A stretch of DNA of 64,000 bases from Pestalotiopsis fici W106-1 (lineage: Eukaryota; Ascomycota; Sordariomycetes; Amphisphaeriales; Sporocadaceae): assembly GCF_000516985.1 (NCBI RefSeq), contig NW_006917091.1:1874977-1938976 (forward strand), written 5' to 3'. Of the stretch, positions 22,762 to 33,483 are shown one piece after another. The notes below the pieces were generated by a model. The model saw nothing but the letters and a program-made list of their open reading frames with translations. It was not told where the DNA came from and searched no databases. The position numbers and the translations under genes are program-made. Position 1 is the first letter of the stretch; each line of letters starts with the position of its first letter.

Positions 22762-24382
22762 GTAGTTTGCCTCTCTGGCAGCTTTCGTTCGCGATTTCTG
22801 TTCAGCGTGCCTCGATGCTACAGAGAAGCGGCTTGTGCCGTCTTTCCCTTCTTTGTCAAAGCGAGCGTCTTTGATGGACGGTTTGGTTTGACTGCAACTT
22901 TGGACTAGTGCTGCCATACCATTGCGTCGTTGTCTGTTTTTTACTTTTCGAAGACGGCCGAAGCTGGAATCCTCTGTGCCCCTGCACAAGACGATGGGAG
23001 GGGAAAAGGAGCGTGGAGAGAAAGGATGAGGATGAATTCTGGTAGCAGCAGGAGGAGATGAATGCATCTTAGATGACGAAAAACTTGATCCGATACTAGA
23101 CCAAACTGCTTCTTGGTCGACCGGGATAAGGGAGTCAGTCTATTGGGATGGCGGCCAGGCTTTCGGGCGTTGGCTTGATACGATGATGCTTGCAGTGAAG
23201 GCGGGTAATCAAACTCAGTGGTATCAAAAGAACCATGTTGCAACACAGCTGCGAGTCTGCTTGAACTTTTTTTTTCCCCCTGCCGAGACCTTAAGGAAAG
23301 CATGCTGTTGAGACTTCAGAATTGGATCGCATCCCTTTTTTTGATGCTTGTCGATGAGCTTCGGCTCGTGGCATTGCTGAAGACTTGGAGTGTGATATCG
23401 CACAGCTTGGTGGTCATCTAGATTAGGTAGACATGAACCAATACAAGATGCGAACAAATACTGGAATAATACTTCAAATTGCCATAATATTGATCTGTAG
23501 GTGTGGCTGTCTGGTGTGGGTCTGCTTACGAAAGTTGCAAAAAGCCCGTCGTGAGATACTCGGAGCCCCTTTGCGTAGGTTAAAATTGCAGTGAACGACG
23601 GTCCGTGGCGGCCAAAAATTGAAAGCGAGTTGTAACGGTCGGCGGGACCGTGTCCGTACAGCCCGGCTGCATGGGCTGTGGACTGGGGGCTCGTCTCCGA
23701 CCGATAAGTTACTACTTAATCATCATCAACATAAGGTATACTATGGCATAGTCCATTTCTCTCTTTTAGGGCCCTAACGAAAATTCCCTACGATGGAGGC
23801 AAAGACTGCCCCTGTGAGAGAATACCGACCATGATGAGGTTTGATGAGATTCGAATCAAGAGGTGCAAGCCGATGCAATAACTTGCAATCACCACTAGAG
23901 GGGGTTCCAGGAATCGCTCATTGACAATATAAAGGAAGCTTCGGACATCATGCCAAAGTAACAAGGTTGCCGAGAAGACATTTCAATAGGGAGAGATTTT
24001 CTCAGCCAGCCTTGCCATTACACATGCAGTGACCTACTACTTACAAAGTGTCATGTGCAGTTGATCAAGATGACTTGTGAAACTAGCTGTCACGTATGTG
24101 AGGTACATTATCCAGTGCTCCTTTCTTTGGTTTTCAAGCGGCACGTAGAATCAGAGATCTTTCATTTTATTCCATAGCACTTTCATATCACGGTGCTGTA
24201 TCGGTGGTGCCAGGATCGTGGAATTAACATGGTTCTCTATATCATTGGCAGAATGCTCAATTTGATCTCAAAGATGAGTCTAAGTGTCGTTCTCTGATCA
24301 AAGAATTGATACTCCCTTGCACCTGGACACAGAAAATGTATCATAGAACCCAAAGCCAATTTCTATGGCCTTTGTCAATCAT

Positions 24383-24436
24383 GGTGATGAAACGAAGCTT
24401 CCCCCGCAACCATCACCACAGCGAATTGGACGCAAG
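24383..24436 (+). repeat. displaced 54-nt copy of LRG1 coding sequence
   Basis: This segment matches LRG1 21129-21182 at 48 of 54 positions by eye. It lies in an ATG-started 66-codon ORF (24365-24565) in the same frame as in LRG1 and encodes GDETKLPPQPSPQRIGRK, against GDELKLLPQPSPQRIGRK in LRG1. Three differences are synonymous; the other three change two residues (L to T, L to P). Flanking DNA does not match clearly. It could be a duplicated fragment, the relic of a paralogue, or an exon of an unrecognised gene. Confidence 0.75.
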
Positions 24437-24612
24437 GGTCACTGGAGTTGTGAGATTTCGTCCACTCCTCGCTGCCTTCAGCTAAGTGGCGCCCCCCTTC
24501 ATGTACACCCAGAACTTCATTCCCGTCTCTTGTCCTCCCTTGTCCATTTTCCCTTCTTGAATTAACTCTGAGCTAAACTTTGTGCTTCCCAAACTCATTC
24601 ACCGCTCCATCT

Positions 24613-25951
24613 TTATAGATGTGCCCAGCTATTGACGTGGCGGTTGCTCTTGACATCATCAGCTGTAGCATTCATGGTAGCTCTTAGGCTTGCCGGATGG
24701 TCGAATGAGCCGGGTCGTGAATGTTGAGACTTGCCGCCAATGCTCACGACAGCAGCATCACCGCTCTGAACTCGTGTAAACTTCTGCCGCTGGGCATCTT
24801 TGACCACATTAGGGAAAGCTCCAGGCATAAGAGCCTCAGGGTGGTCGCTCTTAGCTTCATGACACAAGCCCTGTGCTGTCTGTGGTGTCATCGGGGGAGT
24901 CGGCGTAGGTAGCTCAAATGTGTTGGGCCTTGCTGTGTCGGCCGAGTCCAGTTCATGGTAGAGACATGAAGACTCAAGGTGTGCCGGTCCCGAAGGGGCA
25001 CGTGAACTGACAGTGTCCCTATTGCCAGGTGGTGGTCCCTCGAGCTGGATCGGACTTGTGAACTGCGGTGTGATTGGGCTCACATATGAGACTCCAGCAG
25101 GCGAGCAAGGGCTGCTAACTGGCGAAACTTCATCTTGGCGGAGAGGTAGATGTCGCGATGCGGAAGGCGTTATGGTCTGAGGAGCTTTAGACGATTCAAA
25201 AGAGGTAGCTCGACCTAAAAAGGGCAAACATGTCAGTATTGGAAACGGGGAATTCGACGAAGGATTGAACGCTGGGTATATTTCGTTGGGGGCCATCGAG
25301 AGACTCGATAGAAATCATACCTCCAAAAGCAGCAAAGACATCGTCGCCATTTCGGCGGGCTGCAGACGACTGGAACTCATGAGGAGGCTCCTTCTCGTTA
25401 AACTCTCCATGTAGATTGTCCCGATAAGAAGGCATACGCTTTGCATGCTTTCGGCGCCGAAATAGCAGGAATATGGCAATAAGCAACGCAATTGCGCCGA
25501 CACCACTGCCGACGCTGATACCAGCAATTGCACCGGGTGATAGGCGTCCAGATCCGTCCACGGTTGCGCCAGTAGGGGTAGCGGCCGTGTCAAGTGAACC
25601 AATAGTGTTGGAAGTGACATGAGCTGTTTCGGCGGGCGTCTTGGAAGGTTCTTCAGTTGTTGAAGTGCTCGTGTCCATGCTCGTGGTCGGTGTGGGAGAC
25701 TCTCCAGTCATCGGCGCTCCAACGTCACTCGAGGCTTTGTGCGACGTGGTCATGGTGGTGAAGGAAGGCCAATTCTCACCTGAAGAGACTTGGATACTGA
25801 TTTTCGCATCGGCAGGGCAGCCTTCACTATCGGAGCAGCCGTGAGAAGAACAGCAACCACGCCAATAGGGTTCTGGTCCGCCGCAGGAAGTGAATGAGCT
25901 TCCAGCAGGACAGTCGCCGAAAGAGCGAAGAAATATGTGATTGATGTCCAT
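24613..25951 (-). CDS. Cys-rich single-pass membrane protein, unknown function
   Basis: There are two exons, 25951-25321 and 25214-24613, joined by a 106-nt phase-1 intron. They encode 410 aa. The start at 25951 is the first in-frame ATG; the frame is open upstream but lacks ATG. Residues 14-45 carry six cysteines spaced C-x8-C-x9-CC-x4-C-x5-C, a pattern I associate with fungal plasma-membrane proteins. A Ser/Thr/Pro-rich stalk (about 60-135), probably O-mannosylated, leads to a transmembrane helix at about 142-165 followed by RRRKHAKR. The cytoplasmic tail of about 240 residues is rich in Ser and Pro. There is no classical signal peptide, so the helix would have to act as a signal anchor with the N-terminus outside. 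A sensor or wall-anchor role is plausible, but the function is unknown. Confidence 0.8.
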
Positions 25952-27491
25952 ATTGGATGAACCTGTATCAAAGGGTCGTCGTTTGAGAGGAATGATATTA
26001 ATTGCGAAAAACAATGGTAGAAGGGGTTGGCGACAGAATATCGAGTGCCTGCCTCCCCCTTGGTGGTGATCGAACCCGTCGCAAATGCCTGGCTTGGTGA
26101 ATCTTGGTAGGGAGGCGAATTCGGAGGTTTAGTAAAGGTTTGAAAGGAAAGGAAAAAGAAGAACAAAATTGTAAAAGTCTGGAGGCGCAAGGTTGAAAAC
26201 TCTGCCGTCGGGAGTATTGGTGTTTGTAGGATGGACTTATAGGAATGCGTCAAGTGACATTCTCGGTAACCCCAAGCAGGAGCTTGATGGTGTTGTGGAA
26301 GACCCCTCCAACAGACACTTTGAAATCGTGATTGACTGGAAAATAAGAACGTAGAAGAAGAGATGATTGAAATGCAAAGAGCCAATAATGATTTGACTCG
26401 ATGGGATATTTCTAGTGAGGAAGTCGCGTTGTGCAAGTGACACGCGGCGGGAGAATGAGTGAGTGGGTGTCAGAAAACGTGAGGTGGTTTGAAGCTGTCC
26501 CCAACTAGCTCAGCAGTGCACAAGGCCACCAGCTGTCGGATTGATGAAAATCAGGCGGGGTGAAGTGGAAATACAAGTGTCAAGAATCAGTTGCATTCCT
26601 TTGGTGGTTGATCCGGAAAAGGGGAATTGAAGATGGAAGCCTGGTACGGGAGCATCCCTACTTCAAGCGTAGCTGTGACTGCAGTCCGATGATTGACCTC
26701 ACTCACGCTTGGGATGAACGAGTTAGTTATTGGAGAGACGGGGGTGAAGGAGAGGGACAACGCGCGGGCAGAGGTCGCGACCGAATAAGTCATGAATTTG
26801 TATGTTCAAGGTCAAGTGGCCCGCTGCAAACGAGCCTTGGGAGGGCAGAGCAACAGCAACACGTTTAAACACAAGTCGAACCAAGGATGGAACAACATTA
26901 TCACTTGATCCGCCCCAAGTTTGCTATCATGGCTACCTAGGTACAGAAAACTACCGTCACTTTTTAAAAAAAAAAAAAAAATACTTGTGTATCCTGCCAA
27001 ACTGCTGCTGGTGAACACCCACGCGGCCTTCTCGTGGTTCAGTGTCTCTTCTGGTTATTTATTTCGGATATCTGCTTCTGCTTCCAGACCCTACATGATG
27101 CATACGGCTTTAACAGGAGAACAATAACTGCAAACCAGGCATCTCATCTACGTAATGTTCAACAATGTATGCTCCAAGCACGTTTCGAGTTCTCACGGCA
27201 GCATGCATTGGTACAGATTCACACATGTAGCCCCCTTCTGGCCGCGCCACTCATGTCGTATCACCAACGGCTACGATTCTGTGGAACTTTGCAGAACGCT
27301 TGACTATCCATACATGACCAAGGTTGTCCGGGACCTCGATTGCTGCTGCGTACTGCTGGCTGTGCTCGACTATGTATCTGGTCATGATCACAGCGATGCT
27401 CATCACAAGTGCGTGAAAACTTCTTGGGAGTATAGACAAGTACAAAGCAGGCCGCTATTATTTTGTTCTACTCTAACATCATACCCAGTCT
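25952..27491. other. intergenic region
   Basis: This is 1.5 kb between the membrane-protein start and the PUF6 stop, both on the minus strand. Close to the membrane-protein gene it is pyrimidine-rich on the coding strand (about 26140-26170), typical of a fungal promoter or leader. It has a run of 16 A (26966-26981). No gene is recognised. Confidence 0.55.
26966..26981. repeat. poly(A) tract
   Basis: Sixteen consecutive A on the plus strand, preceded by five T. Simple sequence with no adjoining element recognised. Confidence 0.9.
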
Positions 27492-29693
27492 CTATTTGAG
27501 CTTTTCCAGTAGGATCTTTGCGCCTGCATTTCCGACTGACCTCTCCTTCTTTGGTGCTGCCTTCTTGGCCTTCTTGCTTGCAGCCTTATCCGAGTCGCCG
27601 CCGCTTGTCTCGGCAGCTTCACGGGATGCTTTTTGCTCTGCCGTTTCTTCCGTCGCCGCCTTCTCCAGAGTCTTCTTCTCCTTCTTCAAAATCTTCTTGA
27701 GCTCATCCTTGCGGGAAAAGTCGTCGGCCTCGAGCAAGGACACGGGCACGAATGAACTGGGCCCTGTTGCCCACGCAACAATGTGATCCTTGATGATTGG
27801 GTAGAGGATATCTGCGAAATGCAGAGGGGGGTCGACTGGAATGATCTTGCGGGTGGCCTTATCAAAGTGGCCGCCGGCAATAAGCGTCTTGAACAAGCGT
27901 CCACCGTGAGCTGTCCTGGAAATGTGAAGACCGATTGGTGCTTGCTCCTCACCCTCTGTTGCTTCAGCCTCGGCACCAGCAGCACCATCTGCGCCTGCCA
28001 ATGGGTCACCCTCGGCAGTACTTGCAATGGCCTGGAGTGCACCAGACTTGTCGCCGACGCCGGAGAGGAGGATATCCGTCACAAGTTGGCAGCCAAAAGA
28101 CGTCGAGACGAGATCGAATGCCGCCGACTCGGTACCAGCAAGAAGTGCAGGAGACATGGCAGTGATGAGTTCTTTTCTACGAACATCGACATCCTTCTTA
28201 CTCGTGGTCTTCCGGATCTCGTGGATTTCCTCCAGGATCTGTAGGTGGGGAGCGTGGCTCGCATCGAACAGGGACTTGGATGTACCCTCAAACAGATAAC
28301 GGATCACGAAGCGTCCATGGGGATCGTTGGCCAAGACGAGCATGTTTTCACCTTCGTTTCCATCATTCTTACCCAACAACTCGGGGAATATTGATTTTGA
28401 CGTGAGGACGGTATCGTCAATGAGATCGTATGTAGCAAGAATGACCAGGTGCGCCCAGGGGTCAGTGGACATGAGTTGGAATGTGTCCTTGTATGTCTTG
28501 AGGATTTGCTTACGGTCCTTGGCGCTACCTTGGGCAAGGAGTAGACACGTAAGGCGGGCACCCGACTTGGTGAAGGCCATGTTCTTGAGCAAATCACCAT
28601 TGTCGTCCTCCTTGATCATCTCAATGTACTCCTTTTGCTCGTCTCCGCCCTGTTGCACGTTCAAGAAATATTGCAACATGGCGTCGTGTAGCATGGTGAA
28701 ACCAGTCATCTTCTTTTGTATCAGCTGATTTGTCATGTCCAGCAGATACCTGACAATAGTCATCCTCTTGCTGGGCTCTGCAGCGATGATCTTGGACAGC
28801 TCGGCAGTCAGATCGCTGCCTTCACTCCTGAAAATGGCAAACTCTGGGCCGTACCATTCTCGAAGCATAATGGCCTTCTGCTCAGGGGATGCAGCTCCAC
28901 GGTAGATGTCGTCGAGAATCCAGGACGCCTCGGGGTGGTTGATCATCTTGCGAACCTTGCCGTAGAATTCGGGAACGATGAGATCACGGATTTCCTTGTC
29001 GCCTTCCACCAGGAGCTTTCCAATCATGAACTTGGCGTATTTGCTCTCGGCAAGCTGAGCATAGGTACCCTGGAGCTCCTTGGCGATCATCTTTCGTCGC
29101 TCGACATTGGAGTACTTGATGGCAGTCTGAACAACTCGGACGGTATCGTGCTTGAGAGCAAACTCCTTGATGCGGCCAGTCACAATGGTGAAGAGCTCCT
29201 CGACAAGCTTGGCCCTCTCTTCCTTGGGCACATGGGACTTTCTTCGTAACCTTTCCCACAGCTTCTTGGCTCTGTGCGATTCGTCGGCGAGGGGTTTGGC
29301 GGCCTTGCGCTCCTGCGCCAGGGCCTTTTGCTTCTGGTGAGACTCGCGAGAGTTTTGACCTGGTCATGGCTGCGTTAGTATTTGCAATGCGACAATGTGC
29401 ATTCCTTGCGCAGGGAGTTTACCTCTCTCAAACACCTTTCCAGAGTCGTCATTGTTTGACTTATTGCCATTGGAGTACTGGCCACCGTTCTGGGTCTTTC
29501 CCTTGCTTAGCGAAGCACCTCCATCTTCCTGGTCATCCGAAAAGTCCTCGAAACCAGTCTCGTCGCTCACTTCCTCAGACTCGTCCTTGGATGGCGGCGG
29601 TCGCTTGTCAAACTTTGGCTTCTTGAACGACTTGTCCTTGCTCTTGTCATTCAGCTTGCGCTTGCTGCCCGAGGCCGCATCCCTAGGTGCCAT
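27492..29693 (-). CDS. PUF6: pumilio-family RNA-binding protein Puf6 (CPL domain)
   Basis: There are two exons, 29693-29423 and 29359-27492, with a 63-nt intron. They encode 712 aa. The first 120 residues are charged and disordered (Lys-rich then Asp/Glu-rich). Puf-like helical repeats span roughly 150-560 (for example DTVRVVQTAIKYSNVERR and SKYAKFMIGKLLVEG). The region to about 650 matches the C-terminal CPL domain (AHGGRLFKTLIAGGHFDKAT). The tail is Lys/Ala/Glu-rich. Puf6/Penguin proteins are nucleolar, act in 60S assembly and in yeast also repress ASH1 mRNA. It shares a 550-nt divergent promoter with GIR2. Confidence 0.92.
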
Positions 29694-30241
29694 TTTATTG
29701 GCAAGACGTGGCTGTTGTGTGGGTGAAAATGAAGAGTTTTGGTGGTATACTGACTGGCAGACACCAAAAGATACACAGTGGGCTTCTCTCCCAGCGCTGC
29801 TCGCCTGTAAACCAAAAGTTTAGCGGAATCTTGAAATTTTTAGAGATTCTGCCAGGCGGTGTAGATAACGCTTGTCTGTTTCGAGCGACCCCACCATTAA
29901 CTTGCAGCAATCAGCACTGTGTGCTTGGAGTCTAGCTCGTGATAGTGACATGTCTAAGGAGTAAATTATTGATTCAACAGCGCCGACAGGAAGGACGAAA
30001 TCCGCAAGAAAACTCTAAAATCATTCACTCTGGGTTTCTGGGTGCCAATAAAAATAAACGCTTTCAATCATACTCGCAGTCGACTAAGACAACTCTACCA
30101 ATTTATTTGGGAGCAATTACTTCCAAAAAGGATACTTGCCCCGCGCCCGCATTATAAACTACAACCAGACCACAACGACTATACAGAGACGCTATCCACC
30201 TGAGCGAAAGACTCTCAAAACTCCAGTGACAGCATCGCAAA
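29694..30241. other. divergent promoter region of PUF6 and GIR2
   Basis: This is 548 nt between divergent start codons. A TTGAAATTTTT stretch near 29829-29840 resembles the RRPE element of yeast ribosome-biogenesis promoters, but one weak match is not strong evidence. No gene is seen. Confidence 0.5.
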
Positions 30242-31026
30242 ATGGGGCGCGAAGAGCAGGTAGAAGAGAGGGAAGTCCTCGACTCCATTTTCCCTGAAGA
30301 GATCACAGGTATGCTGGCCTATGCAAGCTTTGAACAAACTCCCATCACCCGCCATCGTCTTGTTTCGCCCAGGCTAATCCGCAAATTCGCCTCTTAGACA
30401 TATCAGAGACCGAATACCGGATATCAATTCTCTTGGATCTCCCCGAAGATGAAGAAGACAAGGCTGAGCCGCCGACCATGCTGCTGCACGTGCGGTACCC
30501 AGAGTCCTACCCAGACGAGCCGCCCCATCTCGACCTGCTGCCACCGCAAAACGCCGCCACACACCCCTACTTTTCCGTGTCGTCGGACAAGGACACGCTG
30601 CTGGCTGGCCTCGAGGAGACCATACAGGAAAATATGGGCATGGCCATGGTGTTTACGCTGGTTACGACACTAAAGGAGAATGCTGAGCAACTGATCCTAG
30701 ACCGGCGGGCCGAGACAGCCAAGAAGCGCGAGGAGGCCCTGTTGGCCGCCGAGCGCGAGGAGAATAAGAAGTTCCACGGCACACCCGTCAACCCCGAGAC
30801 TTTCTGGAAGTGGCGAGAGGGTTTTCTGAAGGAGATGGAAGAGGAGCGGGTCAAGGCCGAGGAGGAGCGCCTCGCCGAGATGAAGAAGGCCAGGGTCAAG
30901 GAGGAGAAGAAATTGACGGGCAAGCAGCTCTGGGAGAGAGGCTTGGCTGGCAAGGTTGACGAGGGCGACGAGGACGACGGTGGTGCCTTGGCCGATGGAG
31001 TCGAGAGCTTGAAGGTTACGGCATAA
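30242..31026 (+). CDS. GIR2: RWD-domain protein Gir2
   Basis: There are two exons, 30242-30308 and 30398-31026, joined by an 89-nt phase-1 intron. They encode 231 aa. Residues 1 to about 115 are an RWD domain (EEREVLDSIFPEEIT at the start, then YPESYPDEPPHLDL). The C-terminal half is a charged coiled coil with a conserved ending GTPVNPETFWKWREGF and KLTGKQLWERG. Gir2 (RWDD1 in animals) binds Gcn1 through the RWD domain and the GTPase Rbg2/DRG through the C-terminal part, which links it to translation stress control. The first exon is only 67 nt, and the RWD start becomes visible only after splicing. Confidence 0.93.
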
Positions 31027-31430
31027 GCAGGCTGTAAGGAGACACCATGCGTTGTCACCCGCGAATCTACCCGCCATTGCCATGAAGTTCCTCAAAAGAG
31101 GAGGCGGAAATTCCTGCTGGCATGTCTCATTATCATCATCAACCAAGATTATACGGGATCATTGGTTTGGCGCAATTCCCTGGATCATCAAAGAACTTCT
31201 CGTAGCATGCCACGACGCTTAGTTTGCCTTGAAATAATAGGTAGCATATGCACGTGATGCACATGTGAATTGTGCAATTTTTTAAGCTACTCAGAACAAC
31301 AAAAGTTAGACGACCCTTTTCATGCTCTCAACGCCCTGAAATGCCATGTCAAACGCCAGATCATTCATTATACCCAGCCTCGCAGCAAAATTCATCCCTT
31401 TGCAACCAGTAGCATAGGAGATTTCAAGGT
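31027..31430. other. convergent intergenic region
   Basis: This is 404 nt between the stop codons of GIR2 and ACL4. No feature is recognised. Confidence 0.6.
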
Positions 31431-32669
31431 CTACTCTTGCATCTCGTCATCCTCATCTTCATCGTCATCCTCGTCGCCTTCATCATCTTCCCATTCTTCC
31501 TCATCTTCCTCGTTCTCGTCCATAATGGGCGGAAGGCCAAGCTCCTTTGCGATACCAGTAAGAAGCTCATTGGCGTGCTCGCCGAGTCTGTCATCCTCGT
31601 ACTCTTGCTTCTTGAATAACTTGAGGCATTGATTCAACCACGTCCGGCTGGAGAGCCAATTCATCTTCCATTCAGCCTCCTCGCCCTTGTTCTCGCTCTT
31701 TTGCTTGTCGCCCAGGACGTACAGACTCCAACCACCAAGGTACCAGACCTCGACACTGTGGTCGTCTTCACCGATCAGGCGCTCCAAGACCTCGAGGGCC
31801 TCCTGCTCCATCTCGGCCTCCATCAACAGCCTTGCCAGGCTGACGCGGCTGGGGAAATCGGGCACGCTTGGGTCGGCAGTCGGCAGGCCTCTCCAAATCT
31901 CCATGCTCCGTAGCAGGGCGGCGCGGGCATCTTCGAGCCGGGTCTGCGAGATGCGCACGTTGGCAAGGGTCTGCCAGCTCTCGGCCGAGTCGGGCGCCGT
32001 CATGGTGGCCTCGGTGACGAGGGCCTCGCAGCGCTGCTCGGCATCGGCCTCCCACGACAGGTCCGTCATGTAGATTTCGGCCACGGCGCAAAGACACATG
32101 GCATGCTTTCGCCGCAACTCGTCGAGAGTGGCCTCTTCCTGCTGCTGTGTCGTGTCATTGGCGCCGCGCTGTGATTGTTGCCTCCTGGTCGTCGGTTGTG
32201 AAGCCTTCTCCTCTAGTCTCTGAATCTGTGTCTTGAGCGCGCCGGCGCCCCTCTCGAACCACCGCACACTGTCGGCACCGCCCTCCTCGCTCAGCTGCGC
32301 CAGGCACAGGAACTTTTCGGCACCGCCGCCGACCTCGTCGCTGCGCTGGCCGTCCTGGTCAATGGACACGGCGCGGAGAAAGTAGGACCGGGCGCCGTCA
32401 AAGTCGCCAAGCTCGAGGCTGATTTGGCCGAGGAGGTTGAGCGACGCCAGGGCGCCGTCGCTGCTGGGCTGCGACGCGTCGAGTGCCTGCTGGGCAATTG
32501 TGAGGGCATCGGGAGCGTTGCCGGCTTGGATGAGCTCCTCGGCCACGGAGACGAGGTAGAGCGGCGAAATTTGTTTGGCTGACTGGCTGCTGCTATTGTC
32601 GTTGCTGTCGGCGGCGCGGGAAATGCCGCCCTTCTTTTTTTGCTTCTTGTCTGGGCGTGTTTTCCCCAT
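31431..32669 (-). CDS. ACL4: TPR chaperone of ribosomal protein L4 (Acl4)
   Basis: A single exon encodes 412 aa. The N-terminus is basic (MGKTRPDKKQKKKGG). TPR-like helical pairs run from about 35 to 350, for example YLVSVAEELIQAGNAPDALT, ASLNLLGQISLELGDFDGAR and LARLLMEAEMEQEALEVLER. The C-terminal 35 residues are almost entirely Asp and Glu. This matches yeast Acl4, which captures nascent Rpl4 and escorts it to the nucleus; the acidic tail is a family trait. One linker (about 155-190) is Gln/Arg-rich and may be species-specific. The gene is convergent with GIR2. Confidence 0.87.
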   Translation of the reverse strand: MGKTRPDKKQKKKGGISRAADSNDNSSSQSAKQISPLYLVSVAEELIQAGNAPDALTIAQQALDASQPSSDGALASLNLLGQISLELGDFDGARSYFLRAVSIDQDGQRSDEVGGGAEKFLCLAQLSEEGGADSVRWFERGAGALKTQIQRLEEKASQPTTRRQQSQRGANDTTQQQEEATLDELRRKHAMCLCAVAEIYMTDLSWEADAEQRCEALVTEATMTAPDSAESWQTLANVRISQTRLEDARAALLRSMEIWRGLPTADPSVPDFPSRVSLARLLMEAEMEQEALEVLERLIGEDDHSVEVWYLGGWSLYVLGDKQKSENKGEEAEWKMNWLSSRTWLNQCLKLFKKQEYEDDRLGEHANELLTGIAKELGLPPIMDENEEDEEEWEDDEGDEDDDEDEDDEMQE

Positions 32670-33483
32670 TTTGCCTTGTCTTGTTTAAAACGTCTCTTTG
32701 TCCGGTGTGTTGGTGAGCTACGGCGGGAGGGAAAGTGCTCAGTTTCGGTATGTGAGGTTGCAGAAGTTAGTGATTGGTTTAGCAGGAGCCTAGGCGGGCA
32801 GTTCTGTCGCAGACCATGCCCTTGAATGTTGACGTCGAGAAAAAATTCTGGACGAGTTTAGATAACCGGGTCCGATAAGATTCTGAAATCTTGGCGTTGG
32901 CGGGGTTGACTATACTGGAACGTGGGGCTATACAAAAGACAAGGTAGGTTCAAGGTATGTCAAGTGAGCTGCAATTGATGCGGAAACGGATATGCCTTTA
33001 ACGAACACCATCTTTCTGCTCAGCCGAGCAATTCATCAATCGACAGAAAGTCTTGGATTATTTCTAGCTCCATGAAATGAAGGATCCGAAATATCTCAAA
33101 TTTTCCATGACCAGGCATAAACTTTATTCAGCGGTCCATGAACCCGTTGAGATAGAGTTTTTGAAGAGCAGTTATAACCAGGAAGGAGAGAAAAGGACTT
33201 ATGTGATTGTAGTTTCTCATTATCATTATCCGTATGTTCTCTTCTTTGGCCTTAAATACCAAATCCAGAGCTAAACCTTGCTGTGGCAGTATGACTTCTA
33301 AACTAGACGAACTCAGCGAGCGACTAATCATCGATCAAACTCAATCGCAACCTTTCTTTTCGTTGCGATTGGTTGTTGTTATATACTGATACTGTTGTTC
33401 TCATTCCAACATCCATAATACCAAAACCATGATATTGGTGATTTTCAGAAGGTCTTAGCTGGGCGCACAACCCCCCTTCTAAT
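32670..33483. other. intergenic region
   Basis: This is about 810 nt between the ACL4 start and the stop of the next minus-strand gene. No gene or repeat is recognised; it presumably carries the ACL4 promoter. Confidence 0.55.

Larger units (their letters stand above)
22486..24612. other. convergent intergenic region with an LRG1-like fragment
   Basis: This is 2.1 kb between the stop codons of LRG1 and a membrane protein gene. It contains a T-rich tract (22721-22761) and a 54-nt LRG1-like fragment (24383-24436). A 156-codon minus-strand ORF (22597-23067) is Lys-rich only because it reads the T-tract in antisense and is not supported. Confidence 0.55.

Noticed and set aside
22597..23067. 156-codon Lys-rich minus-strand ORF downstream of LRG1
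   Set aside because: Its Lys/Glu run comes from the T-rich tract read in antisense; the remainder is not protein-like and has no splice partner.
25750..26436. Long minus-strand ORF overlapping the start of the Cys-rich membrane gene in another frame
   Set aside because: No ATG at its start, and it overlaps the supported frame with the conserved Cys pattern.
26505..26620. A-box-like TAGCTCAG sequence suggesting a tRNA
   Set aside because: No proper B box downstream and no cloverleaf can be drawn.
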